A stretch of DNA of 64,000 nucleotides, from the NCBI GenBank assembly GCA_030604135.1, contig JAUVWL010000001.1, positions 303,580-367,579 on the forward strand. Reading direction: 5' to 3'. The notes under the pieces are model-generated. The model was not told where the DNA came from and did no database searches. It was given only the letters and a program-made list of their open reading frames with translations. Origin of the DNA: Burkholderiales bacterium (lineage in GTDB: Bacteria; Pseudomonadota; Gammaproteobacteria; Burkholderiales; Burkholderiaceae_C). Shown here one piece after another: positions 30,509-39,623 of this stretch (its first letter is position 1; each line of letters opens with the position of its first letter). Position numbers and translations under genes: made by a program.

Positions 30509-30561
30509 TTGTCCACGGTGATTCACCCGTGCTGCACGGCTTATCCCCAGGCTTGTCCACA
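30509..30561 (+). promoter_or_regulatory. Cluster of DnaA-box-like sites upstream of dnaB
   Basis: Against the consensus TTATCCACA, TTGTCCACG (30509-30517) matches 7/9, TTATCCCCA (30541-30549) 8/9, and TTGTCCACA (30553-30561) 8/9. All three have the same orientation. They end 50 bp before the dnaB start, where a promoter would be expected. DnaA control of dnaB expression or titration of DnaA are both possible. Confidence 0.5.
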
Positions 30562-30611
30562 GCGCACGAGCGCCAGGCGGCGTAACATCGACTTTTGTCA
30601 TTCGGTCGTAC

Positions 30612-32042
30612 ATGTCCTCTGTTTTTTCTTCGCCCTTTCCCGAGTTCGATGCTGGCCTGGACGAGGCAGGCTCCCTGGCTGACCGGCAGGTGGCACAGCT
30701 GCGGGTTCCGCCGCACTCCATCGAGGCGGAGTCCAGCGTGCTGGGCGGGTTGTTGTTGGACAACGGCGCCTGGGACCGGGTTGCCGACCTGATCAACGAC
30801 TCCGACTTCTACCGGTACGAGCACCGTTTGACCTACTCGGCCATCGCGGCGCTGGTCAATGCCAGCAAGCCGGCCGATGTGGTGACGGTCTTCGAACACC
30901 TGCAAAGCCTGGGCAAGGCGGACGAGGCCGGCGGTCTGGCCTACCTCAACAGCCTGGCCCAGTATGTGCCCAGTGCGGCGAACATCCGACGCTACGCTGA
31001 AATCGTGCGCGAGCGCGCCATTTTGCGCAAGCTGGTGGCGGCCAGTGACGAGATCGCCACCGCAGCTTTCAATCCCCAGGGGCGCGCGGTCGAGAAGATT
31101 CTGGATGAAGCGGAGCAGAAGATCTTCCACATCGGCGAGGAAGGCTCGCGCATGAAGGAGGGCTTCCAGTCCATGGACAAACTGGTGGTCGATCTGCTCG
31201 ATCGGGTCACCGAAATGTCCGACAACCCGAACGACATCACCGGCGTGCCGACCGGCTTCCGGGACCTCGATCGCATGACCTCCGGCCTGCAGGCTGGCGA
31301 CCTGGTGGTGCTGGCGGCGCGCCCGTCCATGGGCAAGACGGCGTTTGCCATCAACATTGCCGAACACGTGGCCCTCAACGAAGGCCTGCCGGTGGCGGTG
31401 TTCTCCATGGAAATGGGGGCATCTCAGCTGGCCGTGCGTATTGTGGGCTCCATCGGGCGCATCAACCAGAGCCATCTGCGAACCGGCAAGCTGACCGACG
31501 ACGAGTGGCCCAGGCTGACCGAGGCCATCGAGAAGCTGCGTCAGGTGTCGCTGCACATCGATGAAACCCCCGGCCTGACCCCCGGTGCCCTGCGGGCCAA
31601 CGCCCGTCGCCTGTCGCGCCAGTGCGGCAAGCTGGGTCTGATCGTGGTGGACTACCTGCAGCTCATGAGCGGCAGCAGTTCTGACGGTGACAATCGGGCT
31701 TCCGAACTGGGTGAGATCTCGCGTGGTCTGAAGATGCTGGCCAAGGAACTGCAGTGCCCCGTCATTGCCCTCTCGCAGCTGAACCGCTCGGTCGAGCAGC
31801 GCACCGACAAGCGCCCCATGATGAGCGATCTGCGCGAATCGGGTGCGATCGAACAGGATGCCGACATCATCATGTTCATCTACCGCGACGAGTACTACAC
31901 CAAAGATGCCTGCAAGGAGCCAGGTGTCGCCGAAATCATCATTGGCAAACAGCGCAACGGCCCCACTGGCATTGTCAAGCTGGCCTTCCTGAACATGCTC
32001 ACCCGCTTCGAGACCCTGGCCACCGACCACGGGGACTTCTGA
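30612..32042 (+). CDS. dnaB: Replicative DNA helicase DnaB
   Basis: A 476-residue hexameric fork helicase. The N-terminal DnaG-interacting domain runs from VPPHSIEAESSVLGGLLLDN to about residue 165. The RecA-like domain has Walker A ARPSMGKTAFAINIA, Walker B LIVVDYLQLMS, QLNRSVEQRTDKRPMMSDLR and the arginine-finger region. The C-terminus is AEIIIGKQRNGPTGIVKL. No intein is present. A 20-residue acidic N-terminal tail precedes the conserved start. Confidence 0.97.
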   Translation: MSSVFSSPFPEFDAGLDEAGSLADRQVAQLRVPPHSIEAESSVLGGLLLDNGAWDRVADLINDSDFYRYEHRLTYSAIAALVNASKPADVVTVFEHLQSLGKADEAGGLAYLNSLAQYVPSAANIRRYAEIVRERAILRKLVAASDEIATAAFNPQGRAVEKILDEAEQKIFHIGEEGSRMKEGFQSMDKLVVDLLDRVTEMSDNPNDITGVPTGFRDLDRMTSGLQAGDLVVLAARPSMGKTAFAINIAEHVALNEGLPVAVFSMEMGASQLAVRIVGSIGRINQSHLRTGKLTDDEWPRLTEAIEKLRQVSLHIDETPGLTPGALRANARRLSRQCGKLGLIVVDYLQLMSGSSSDGDNRASELGEISRGLKMLAKELQCPVIALSQLNRSVEQRTDKRPMMSDLRESGAIEQDADIIMFIYRDEYYTKDACKEPGVAEIIIGKQRNGPTGIVKLAFLNMLTRFETLATDHGDF

Positions 32043-32207
32043 CGCCTGGTTTGGTGCTGTCGGGGCACGCTGAGAAGCCCACCACCTGCAGGTACATGGT
32101 GGATCTCAGTGGATTTGGCGTTGGTCTTTGTCCACCAACAGGAGGGCAAGGCAGCCGCGCAGGGGAGAGGCACTCGGCTGTCGAAGCACGTGTCCCATTC
32201 CAGGGCT

Positions 32208-32307
32208 CCCGTGGAACGGGCTTTGCCCGGCCACAGGGAGCGTCCCCCCCTCCCAGCGCCGCAGGTGCGCCAGAGAGGGGGGAAGCCGCGCAGCGGCGCA
32301 GGGGGGA
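32208..32307 (+). repeat. Dispersed intergenic repeat, copy 1
   Basis: This lies between the converging dnaB and PhoH genes. It shares an extended match with 60565-60646: GTGGAAC, a GGC/GCC stem, GGCCACAGG, GCGTCCCCCC, then GAGAGGGGGGAAG and CGAAGCGGCGCAGGGGG-like sequence. The C-run and G-run can pair as a hairpin. The rest of the 266-bp gap (32043-32207) shows no gene. Confidence 0.65.
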
Positions 32308-32308
32308 G

Positions 32309-34045
32309 TTAGAGTACCTCGCTGGCGAAGTCGGCCAGCCGCGAGCGTTCGCCTCGTGCCAGGGTGATGTGGCCACCGTGCGGCCAGCCCTTGAACCGGT
32401 CCACCGCATAGGTCAGGCCCGATGAGCCTTCGGTGAGATAGGGCGTGTCGATCTGCGCCAGGTTGCCCATGCAGATGATCTTGGTGCCCGGGCCGGCGCG
32501 GGTGATCAGCGTCTTCATCTGTTTGGGCGTCAGGTTTTGCGCCTCGTCAATGATGACGTACTTGTTCATGAAGGTGCGGCCCCGCATGAAGTTCATGCTC
32601 TTGACCTTGATGCGGCTGCGGATGAGTTCGTTGGTGGCCGCGCGACCCCATTCGCCTGCGCCACCGCCATCGCCCTTGGCCAGGAACTCCAGGTTGTCGT
32701 CGAGGGCGCCCATCCACGGACCCATCTTTTCTTCTTCGGTGCCCGGCAGGAAACCGATGTCCTCACCCACGCTCACGGTGGCGCGGGTCATGATGATCTC
32801 GGTGTAACGGCGCTCGTCCAGCACCTGGGTCAGGCCGCTGGCCAGGGCCATCAGCGTCTTGCCGGTACCGGCCGTGCCTGCCAAAGTCACGAAGTCGATC
32901 TCGGGGTCCATCAGCAGGTTGAGCGCAAAATTCTGCTCGCGGTTGCGGCTGGTGACCCCCCAGACGGCGTTCTTCAGGTGCGTGAAGTCTTTGAGCGTCT
33001 TGAGAACCGCCGTCTTGTCGCGGATCTCGGTCACCCGGGCATACAGCGATGGTTCGCCTGGCGCCTCGAAATAGACGAACTGGTTGATGTGGAACTGGGC
33101 CACGGCCGGGCCACTGACCCGGTAGAAGGTGTGGCTGCCACTTTGCCAGCTTTCGATGGTCTTGCTCTGGCGGGTCCAGAAGTCGGAGGGCAGGGCCAGG
33201 GCGCCGGAGTACAGCAACTCGCCGTCGTCCAGCGTCTTGTCGTTTTCATAGTCTTCGGCGGCCAGGCCCAGCGCACGGGCCTTGACCCGCATGTTGATGT
33301 CCTTGGACACCAGGATGACTTCCCGGTCCGGGTGCTTGCCTCGCAGGGCATGGACCACACCCAGGATCTGGTTGTCGGCCTTGCCCTGGGGCAGGCTGGC
33401 CGGCAGGTCGTCGGTCAGGGGCTCTGTCTGGAAGAACAGCAGGCCCCGTGCCGACTGGTGCCCGGTGGCCGACAGCTTGAGCCCTTTGCCCATGTCGCCG
33501 CCGCTTTGGGCGGCCAGGGCATCCAGGGTGCGGCTGGTCTGGCGGCCATTTCGGGCCACCTCGGTCATGCCCTTCTTGTGCCCGTCGAGTTCCTCGAGCA
33601 CGATCATTGGCAGGAAGATGTCGTGTTCTTCAAACCGGAACAGGCTGATCGGATCGTGCAGCAACACGTTGGTGTCGAGCACGAACAGGCGGGCCGGACC
33701 GTTGCCGCGGGGCTTGGCGGTCGATTTGTTGGGCGAGGGTGTCTTGCCGCCCGGGCCCTTGCGCGAACCGCGCGCGCTGGCCTCGGGGCCTTGTGGGTGA
33801 ATCGCGGGCTTGAGTTCGATCGGCTCGTCTGGCGTGGCCGTCGGGACGGGTGTCAGCGCCTCGGTCTTGCGTGGGCGGGCACCGGTTGCTGGCAAACGCT
33901 TGTTAGATCGCTGGCGCGGGGCTTCGGGCTTTTCAGGCTCAACGAGCGGCTCAGGTCGATCAAAAGCCTCCACATCGGCTTTGAGGCTGTAAGCCTCGGG
34001 TGAAAGAAGGGCGGCACGTTTGGCGGGGGCGGGAGGCAGTGGCAT
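32309..34045 (-). CDS. PIN domain / PhoH-family ATPase
   Basis: A 578-residue fusion of a PIN nuclease fold and a PhoH ATPase. After a basic, Pro-rich 120-residue tail comes the PIN domain (ARLFVLDTNVLLHDPISLFR, with acidic residues in VLEELDGHKKG and LVSKDINMRVKA). PhoH follows, with Walker A GTAGTGKT and Walker B YVIIDEAQNLTPKQMK. Such PhoH2-like proteins act as RNA helicase/ribonucleases in mycobacteria; the role here is not known. ATG 34045 is preferred to TTG 34081, which lies in the T tract of the upstream terminator. Confidence 0.88.
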   Translation of the reverse strand: MPLPPAPAKRAALLSPEAYSLKADVEAFDRPEPLVEPEKPEAPRQRSNKRLPATGARPRKTEALTPVPTATPDEPIELKPAIHPQGPEASARGSRKGPGGKTPSPNKSTAKPRGNGPARLFVLDTNVLLHDPISLFRFEEHDIFLPMIVLEELDGHKKGMTEVARNGRQTSRTLDALAAQSGGDMGKGLKLSATGHQSARGLLFFQTEPLTDDLPASLPQGKADNQILGVVHALRGKHPDREVILVSKDINMRVKARALGLAAEDYENDKTLDDGELLYSGALALPSDFWTRQSKTIESWQSGSHTFYRVSGPAVAQFHINQFVYFEAPGEPSLYARVTEIRDKTAVLKTLKDFTHLKNAVWGVTSRNREQNFALNLLMDPEIDFVTLAGTAGTGKTLMALASGLTQVLDERRYTEIIMTRATVSVGEDIGFLPGTEEEKMGPWMGALDDNLEFLAKGDGGGAGEWGRAATNELIRSRIKVKSMNFMRGRTFMNKYVIIDEAQNLTPKQMKTLITRAGPGTKIICMGNLAQIDTPYLTEGSSGLTYAVDRFKGWPHGGHITLARGERSRLADFASEVL

Positions 34046-34072
34046 GGAGCGGGTCAGGGGCGGCGCTTGGCC

Positions 34073-34107
34073 AAAAAACAAAAAGCCGCCAGGGTCACCA
34101 GGCGGCT
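34073..34107 (-). terminator. Intrinsic terminator of the peroxiredoxin transcript
   Basis: On the minus strand AGCCGCC and GGCGGCT (34084-34090 with 34101-34107) form a stem followed by TTTTTGTTTTTT. The arms are extended by two further pairs beyond an A-A mismatch. It ends 28 bp before the PhoH start, so transcription of bcp should not read into phoH. Confidence 0.8.
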
Positions 34108-34252
34108 CTCGGGGTGGCAGGACAGATCGATACAGGGGGGAGCCGGCTGGCGTCCTAGGGTCATGGATTCATTATGCACGAGCGCCATGACGCTGTGGCG
34201 ATCCGGTTCGACCAGGCCGTGACCGGCGCCCGCAAGGCGCCGGGCGGCGGAA

Positions 34253-34729
34253 TCAGGCGGCCTTCTTGAGCGTCTTGACGGCCTTGAGGACTTCTTCGAC
34301 GTGACCCGGCACTTTCAGCCCGCGCCATTCCTGCTTGAGGACACCGTCTGCGCCGATCAGGAAGGTGCTGCGCTCGATGCCCTTGACTTTCTTGCCATAC
34401 ATGATCTTGTTCTTCACCACGCCGAACATGTGGCACATTTTTTCTTCGGTGTCGGCGATGAGCTCGAATGGCAGCTCCAGCTTGAGCTTGAAGTCGTCGT
34501 GCGACTTCATGTTGTCGCGCGAAACGCCGAAAACTTGGGCGCCAGCCTTGACAAAGTCTTTGTACTTGTCGCGGAACTGCATGGCCTCGGTGGTGCAGCC
34601 TGGGGTGTTGTCCTTGGGGTAGAAGTAGAGGACGACGGTCTGCCCCAGGTGCGACTGGTGGCTGACCTTGACGCCACCGGTTGCCTGGGCTTCGAATTCG
34701 GGAATGGGTTTGTTGACAACGACTGCCAT
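34253..34729 (-). CDS. bcp: Thioredoxin-dependent peroxiredoxin, Bcp/PrxQ family
   Basis: A 158-residue thiol peroxidase that reduces hydrogen and organic peroxides. The peroxidatic Cys is in YPKDNTPGCTTEA, with the conserved catalytic Arg in FGVSRDN. The usual resolving Cys five residues on is replaced: the sequence reads TTEAMQFRD instead of TTEACDFRD. Another Cys in EKMCHMFGV could substitute or the enzyme may work as a 1-Cys form. It is followed by a strong terminator. Confidence 0.92.
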   Translation of the reverse strand: MAVVVNKPIPEFEAQATGGVKVSHQSHLGQTVVLYFYPKDNTPGCTTEAMQFRDKYKDFVKAGAQVFGVSRDNMKSHDDFKLKLELPFELIADTEEKMCHMFGVVKNKIMYGKKVKGIERSTFLIGADGVLKQEWRGLKVPGHVEEVLKAVKTLKKAA

Positions 34730-34943
34730 GCTGCGAGGACCCCTGACGTGAGTTGGTGGAGATTCGTTGGCTTCCCGGGCACGATGACCTTGAGCGGCGG
34801 CAGGCTGAACACAGATTCGGATCGAGCGAATCCCGCCAGGACGGCTTCACTGTCTCGGTTCCGCGGCGCGGCACTGCAGCCGGCAAGAGTCCGCCGGCCC
34901 TGACGCGCCCTGCTGCGGGCAGGGCTGGAAACAAACCGGTATT

Positions 34944-35354
34944 TTACCCCGAACCGGGGTCGGGATGCGAGTGGCTTGTATCCAGAAGCAGGGCCGCGAT
35001 GACTCGCCTGCCTTCTCCAGCCAGAATGTTGAAGGTGCGGCAGGCGGCGCGCGTGTCCATGGTTTCCACCCCGATTCGGTGGGCCGCCAGCGACGCCAGC
35101 AAGGCAGGTGCCACAAACCTCAGTCGGGAGCCACTGCCGAACACCACCAGCTCCGGAGGTGCTTCGTCTCCTTGGGGCAGGCTGGAAAAATGGGCTGCGG
35201 TCAGGTCTTCAATGCGCTCGCAGGCCCAGGGTTCGACACGACCGGAAGACGACACGATCACGCTGCTTTCGTATCGCTGGCCATTGACCGCCACCCAGCC
35301 CTCACCGTAGGCGGTGATGGACAGCGTGTCGTGTCGGTCGGCGTGCAGTTTCAT
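34944..35354 (-). CDS. Mth938-like domain protein
   Basis: A 136-residue protein from ATG 35354. The Mth938/NDUFAF3 fold shows in ELVVFGSGSRLRFVAP, HRIGVETMDTRAACRTFNIL and EGRRVIAALLL. Mammalian NDUFAF3 helps assemble respiratory complex I; the bacterial role is unclear. It is divergent from alaA and ends 215 bp upstream of bcp on the same strand. The open frame continuing upstream is antisense to alaA and is not coding. Confidence 0.85.
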   Translation of the reverse strand: MKLHADRHDTLSITAYGEGWVAVNGQRYESSVIVSSSGRVEPWACERIEDLTAAHFSSLPQGDEAPPELVVFGSGSRLRFVAPALLASLAAHRIGVETMDTRAACRTFNILAGEGRRVIAALLLDTSHSHPDPGSG

Positions 35355-35516
35355 AAAGGCCTGGGGTGGCTGCGTCGGCGCCTGAATGCCGGGGGAACTG
35401 TGGTCAAATTGGAGGTTTTCCCGGATGTCCGACGCGGGTTTGAGCGCTGAACTATAGCGTGCCCCAGGATGAGGCGTTCGGGTTGCCATCCATTGAGCCC
35501 CCAAGTGGGAGGGATC

Positions 35517-36743
35517 TTGAAGACTGTCCAGAAATCCGCCAAGTTGGCCAACGTCTGCTACGACATCCGCGGTCCGATCATGGACGCGGCCCGGCAGATG
35601 GAGGAAGAGGGCCACAAGATCATCAAGCTCAACATCGGCAACCTGGCGGTGTTCGGCTTTGATGCGCCGGAGGAGATCCAGCAGGACATGATCCGCAACC
35701 TGCCCAACTCGGCGGGTTATTCGGACAGCAAAGGCATTTTCGCGGCCCGAAAGGCGGTGATGCACGAGACCCAGAAGCAGGGTATCGAGGGCGTGACGCT
35801 GGACGACATCTACCTGGGCAACGGCGCCAGCGAGCTGATCGTCATGGCCACCAATGCCCTGCTGGACAATGGGGACGAGTTGTTGCTCCCGGCTCCCGAT
35901 TATCCGTTGTGGACCGCAGCGGTGAGCCTGTCGGGTGGCACGCCGGTGCACTACATGTGTGACGAGGCCAAGGGTTGGCTGCCGGACCTGGACGACATTC
36001 GTCGCAAGATCACGCCCGCCACCAAGGGTATCGTGGTCATCAACCCGAACAACCCGACCGGTGCGCTGTACCCCGACGAGCTGCTGCAGCAGATCGTCGC
36101 GATTGCCCGCGAGCACGGCCTGGTGATCTTTGCCGACGAGGTGTATGACAAGGTCCTCTACGACGGGAATCGGCACACCGCCATCGCGAGCCTTTCCGAC
36201 GACGTCCTGACGCTGACATTCAATTCGCTGTCCAAGAGCTACCGTTCGTGTGGTTACCGGGCTGGCTGGCTCGTGGTCTCCGGTGACAAGAAGCCGGCGC
36301 GCGACTACATCGAGGGTCTGAACATGCTCTCGAACATGCGCCTTTGCGCCAATGTGCCAGGCCAGTGGGCCATACAGACGGCGCTGGGCGGTTACCAGAG
36401 CATCAATGAACTGGTGGCCGAAGGAGGCCGCCTGCGGCGACAGCGCGACCTGGCCCACGAGCTGATCGCGGCCATCCCCGGCGTCAGCTGCGTCAAGCCC
36501 AAGGCCGCTCTGTACATGTTTCCTCGGCTCGATCCGGCGGTTTATCCCGTCGAGGACGATCAGCAGTTCTTCCTGGAGTGTTTGCAGGAGACGCGGGTGA
36601 TGCTGGTCCAGGGCTCGGGCTTCAACTACCCGGACAACCAGCACTTCCGAATCGTTTTCCTGCCGCATGAAGACGACCTGCGCGAGGCCATCGGGCGCCT
36701 GGCGCGTTTTCTGGAGCATTGGCGCAAGCGGCATGGCACCTGA
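35517..36743 (+). CDS. alaA: Glutamate-pyruvate aminotransferase AlaA
   Basis: A 408-residue class I PLP aminotransferase that makes alanine. The start is TTG 35517, placed by GTGGGAGGGA just upstream and by the canonical opening KTVQKSAKLANVCYDIRGP. PLP-binding features are GNGASELIVMA, INPNNPTGALYP, DEVYDKVLYDG and the Schiff-base Lys in NSLSKSYRSCGYRAGW. It heads an amino-acid operon with hom and thrC, and a terminator-like hairpin separates it from hom. Confidence 0.93.
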   Translation: MKTVQKSAKLANVCYDIRGPIMDAARQMEEEGHKIIKLNIGNLAVFGFDAPEEIQQDMIRNLPNSAGYSDSKGIFAARKAVMHETQKQGIEGVTLDDIYLGNGASELIVMATNALLDNGDELLLPAPDYPLWTAAVSLSGGTPVHYMCDEAKGWLPDLDDIRRKITPATKGIVVINPNNPTGALYPDELLQQIVAIAREHGLVIFADEVYDKVLYDGNRHTAIASLSDDVLTLTFNSLSKSYRSCGYRAGWLVVSGDKKPARDYIEGLNMLSNMRLCANVPGQWAIQTALGGYQSINELVAEGGRLRRQRDLAHELIAAIPGVSCVKPKAALYMFPRLDPAVYPVEDDQQFFLECLQETRVMLVQGSGFNYPDNQHFRIVFLPHEDDLREAIGRLARFLEHWRKRHGT

Positions 36744-36802
36744 CATGGATGGTGCGGAAAAAGGTCATCAATCACGCCGTGGCAACCCACTATCCTGAAT
36801 GA

Positions 36803-36831
36803 CCGCTTCCGGGCAAGGAAGCGGATTCTTT
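36803..36831 (+). terminator. Hairpin between alaA and hom
   Basis: CCGCTTCC (36803-36810), a 6-nt loop and GGAAGCGG (36817-36824) form a perfect 8-bp stem, followed by ATTCTTT. It ends 19 bp before hom. It may terminate alaA or attenuate read-through into hom-thrC. No leader peptide rich in Thr/Ile codons was seen, so classical attenuation is unlikely. Confidence 0.55.
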
Positions 36832-36849
36832 GAAATCATCGAGAACCAC

Positions 36850-38172
36850 ATGAAACCGATCCAAGTAGGCCTGCTGGGCATTGGCACTGTCGGCAGCGGC
36901 ACATACAAGGTGTTGCTGCGCAACCAGGAGGAAATCAAGCGTCGCGCGGGCCGTGGCATCGAAATCACCATGGTGGCCGACCTGGATGTCGAGCGAGCAC
37001 GTGGTCTGGTTGGCCCGGACGTGGCCGTGGTCGGCAATGCCCGTGAGGTGATTGCCAACCCGGATATCGATATCGTCATTGAGCTGATTGGTGGCTATGG
37101 CGTGGCCCGGACACTGGTTCTGGAGGCCATCGCGTCCGGCAAGCATGTGGTGACCGCCAACAAGGCCTTGCTGGCGGTGCATGGCACAGAAATTTTTGCT
37201 GCCGCTTCGGCGCGTGGGGTGATGGTGGCCTTCGAGGCCGCAGTCGCGGGGGGCATTCCCATCATCAAGGCCTTGCGTGAAGGCCTGACCGCCAACCGCA
37301 TCGAATGGATCGCCGGCATCATCAACGGCACCACCAACTTCATCCTGTCCGAGATGCGCGACAAGGGCCTGGATTTTGACGTGGTGCTCAAGGAAGCCCG
37401 GCGTCTGGGGTACGCCGAGGCCGACCCGACCTTTGACATCGAGGGTGTCGATGCGGCGCATAAGGCGACGATCATGAGCGCCATCGCCTTTGGCATTCCG
37501 GTTCAATTCGACAAGGCCCATGTCGAGGGCATCACCCAGCTGTCGTCGACCGATATCCGTTACGCCGAGCAACTGGGCTACCGCATCAAGCTGTTGGGCA
37601 TCACCAAGCGCACCGAGCGTGGTGTCGAGCTGCGGGTCCATCCCTGTCTGGTGCCTGCCAAGCGCCTGATCGCCAACGTGGAGGGCGCCATGAACGCGGT
37701 GCTGGTGCAGGGCGATGCCGTGGGTTCCACGCTCTATTACGGCAAGGGCGCCGGCAGCGAGCCGACCGCCAGCGCGGTGGTGGCCGACCTGGTCGACATA
37801 ACGCGACTGCACACGGCCGATCCGCTCAACCGTGTTCCTCACCTGGCCTTCCAGCCAGATGCCATGAGCGACCTGCCGGTGCTCCCCATGACCGAGGTGC
37901 GCACCAGCTACTACCTGCGCCTGCGCGTGGCGGATCAGGCCGGCGTGCTGTCGCAAGTCACCGGACTGCTGGCCGAGGCCGGTATCAGCATCGATGCGGT
38001 GCTGCAGCGCGAGGCCGATGAAGTGGGCGGCGAGGGTGCCACGTCCACAGACCTGATCATCCTGACCCATGAGACCCGCGAAGGCACCATGAACGAGGTG
38101 ATGGCCCGGATGCAGTCGCTGCCCAGCGTGCTGGCCCCGATCACCCGGATCCGTAAGGAAGAGCTGAACTGA
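36850..38172 (+). CDS. hom: Homoserine dehydrogenase
   Basis: A 440-residue NAD(P)-dependent enzyme that reduces aspartate semialdehyde to homoserine. It has the Rossmann motif GLLGIGTVGSGT, the catalytic NGTTNFIL region and GYAEADPTFDIEGVDAAHK. The C-terminal ACT domain (YYLRLRVADQAGVLSQVTG) is the site of threonine feedback in this family. The start is ATG 36850 (MKPIQVGLLG). thrC follows 1 bp after the stop, so the pair supplies threonine. Confidence 0.96.
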   Translation: MKPIQVGLLGIGTVGSGTYKVLLRNQEEIKRRAGRGIEITMVADLDVERARGLVGPDVAVVGNAREVIANPDIDIVIELIGGYGVARTLVLEAIASGKHVVTANKALLAVHGTEIFAAASARGVMVAFEAAVAGGIPIIKALREGLTANRIEWIAGIINGTTNFILSEMRDKGLDFDVVLKEARRLGYAEADPTFDIEGVDAAHKATIMSAIAFGIPVQFDKAHVEGITQLSSTDIRYAEQLGYRIKLLGITKRTERGVELRVHPCLVPAKRLIANVEGAMNAVLVQGDAVGSTLYYGKGAGSEPTASAVVADLVDITRLHTADPLNRVPHLAFQPDAMSDLPVLPMTEVRTSYYLRLRVADQAGVLSQVTGLLAEAGISIDAVLQREADEVGGEGATSTDLIILTHETREGTMNEVMARMQSLPSVLAPITRIRKEELN

Positions 38173-38173
38173 G

Positions 38174-39607
38174 ATGCTGTACCTGTCGACCCGCGGTCAT
38201 CCCGCCCGCAAACGCTTCTGCGAAATCCTGCTCGAAGGTCTTGCGCCGGATGGGGGTCTGTACCTTCCCGAGGCCTATCCGCGGGTGGATGCCACCACGC
38301 TGGAGCGCTGGCGCACGGTACTGAAAGAGCAGGGCTATGCCGCGCTGGCCTTCGAGGTGCTGTCCCTGTACATCGACGACATTCCGGCGAGTGACCTGCG
38401 CGCGCTGTGCGCCAAGACCTACACGGCCGAGGTGTTTGGCACGCCGGAGATCGTGCCCCTGAAAGCGCTCGAACAAGGGTTCTATCTGGAGGCCCTGTCC
38501 AACGGCCCGACGCTGGCTTTCAAGGACATGGCCATGCAGTTGCTGGGCAACCTGTTCGAGTACGAACTGGCGCGTCGGGGGGAACAACTCAACATCCTGG
38601 GAGCCACCAGCGGTGATACCGGCAGTGCGGCCGAGTACGCCATGCGCGGCAAGCAGGGCGTGCGCGTCTTCATGCTCAGCCCACACGGTCGCATGAGTCC
38701 GTTTCAGCAGGCGCAGATGTTCAGCCTGATGGACGAGAACATCCACAACATCGCTGTGGAAGGGGTGTTCGACGATTGTCAGGACATCGTCAAGGCGGTT
38801 TCCAATGACCTGGAGTTCAAGCGCAGGTACCGGATCGGCACGGTGAACTCGATCAACTGGGCGCGTCTGCTGGCGCAGGTGGTGTACTACTTTGCCGGCT
38901 ACTTCTATGCAAGCTCGGCCAACAGCCAGCAAGTCAGTTTCTGCGTGCCCTCTGGCAATTTCGGCAATGTCTGCGCGGGCCACGTGGCGCGACAGATGGG
39001 CTTGCCGATCGGGCGTCTGATCGTGGCGACCAACGAGAACGATGTGCTGGACGAGTTCTTCCGTACCGGCACCTATCGGGTGCGAGGCAGTGCGGACACC
39101 TACGAAACGTCCAGTCCGTCGATGGACATCTCCAAGGCGAGCAACTTCGAGCGTTTCGTGTTCGATTTGCTGGGCCGCGATGCGGATCGCACCAGGCAGC
39201 TGTTTGATGCCGAGTTGCGTCTGCATGGCCGATTCGAGCTGGGGTCAGAGCCCCTGTTCGCGCAAGCAGCGGGTCGCTATGGTTTCACCAGTGGCAAAAG
39301 CACCCACGCCGATCGCCTGAACACCATCCGATCTGTCTTCGAGCGGCATGGTGTGGTGGTCGACACCCACACGGCCGACGGCGTGAAGGTGGCCCTGGAG
39401 CAGCGCCAGAGCGACGAAACCATGGTGGTACTTGAGACCGCGCTGCCCATCAAGTTTGCCGAGACCATCCGTGAGGCCATCGGGCGGGACCCACAGCGTC
39501 CGTCGCAGTTTGAAGGTATCGAGAACCTGCCCAAGCGGGTTCGTGTCATGTCTGCCGATGTGGTGGCCGTCAAGCGCTACATCGGTGAACACTGCCAGGC
39601 TGCCTGA
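38174..39607 (+). CDS. thrC: Threonine synthase
   Basis: A 477-residue fold-type II PLP enzyme, of the long (yeast/proteobacterial) form, that converts O-phosphohomoserine to threonine. It opens with MLYLSTRGHPARKRFCEILL. The Schiff-base Lys lies in LSNGPTLAFKDMAMQL and the phosphate-binding loop is LGATSGDTGSAAEYA. SFCVPSGNFGNVCAGH is also intact. It is tightly coupled to hom and followed 16 bp later by mobB. Confidence 0.96.
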   Translation: MLYLSTRGHPARKRFCEILLEGLAPDGGLYLPEAYPRVDATTLERWRTVLKEQGYAALAFEVLSLYIDDIPASDLRALCAKTYTAEVFGTPEIVPLKALEQGFYLEALSNGPTLAFKDMAMQLLGNLFEYELARRGEQLNILGATSGDTGSAAEYAMRGKQGVRVFMLSPHGRMSPFQQAQMFSLMDENIHNIAVEGVFDDCQDIVKAVSNDLEFKRRYRIGTVNSINWARLLAQVVYYFAGYFYASSANSQQVSFCVPSGNFGNVCAGHVARQMGLPIGRLIVATNENDVLDEFFRTGTYRVRGSADTYETSSPSMDISKASNFERFVFDLLGRDADRTRQLFDAELRLHGRFELGSEPLFAQAAGRYGFTSGKSTHADRLNTIRSVFERHGVVVDTHTADGVKVALEQRQSDETMVVLETALPIKFAETIREAIGRDPQRPSQFEGIENLPKRVRVMSADVVAVKRYIGEHCQAA

Positions 39608-39623
39608 GCGAGCAGAGGTGCAC

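Noticed and set aside
35355..36746. Extension of the Mth938 gene upstream to 36746
   Set aside because: The extension is antisense to alaA; ATG 35354 gives the complete domain.
36744..36849. Threonine/isoleucine leader peptide attenuator before hom
   Set aside because: A hairpin exists but no short reading frame rich in Thr or Ile codons precedes it.
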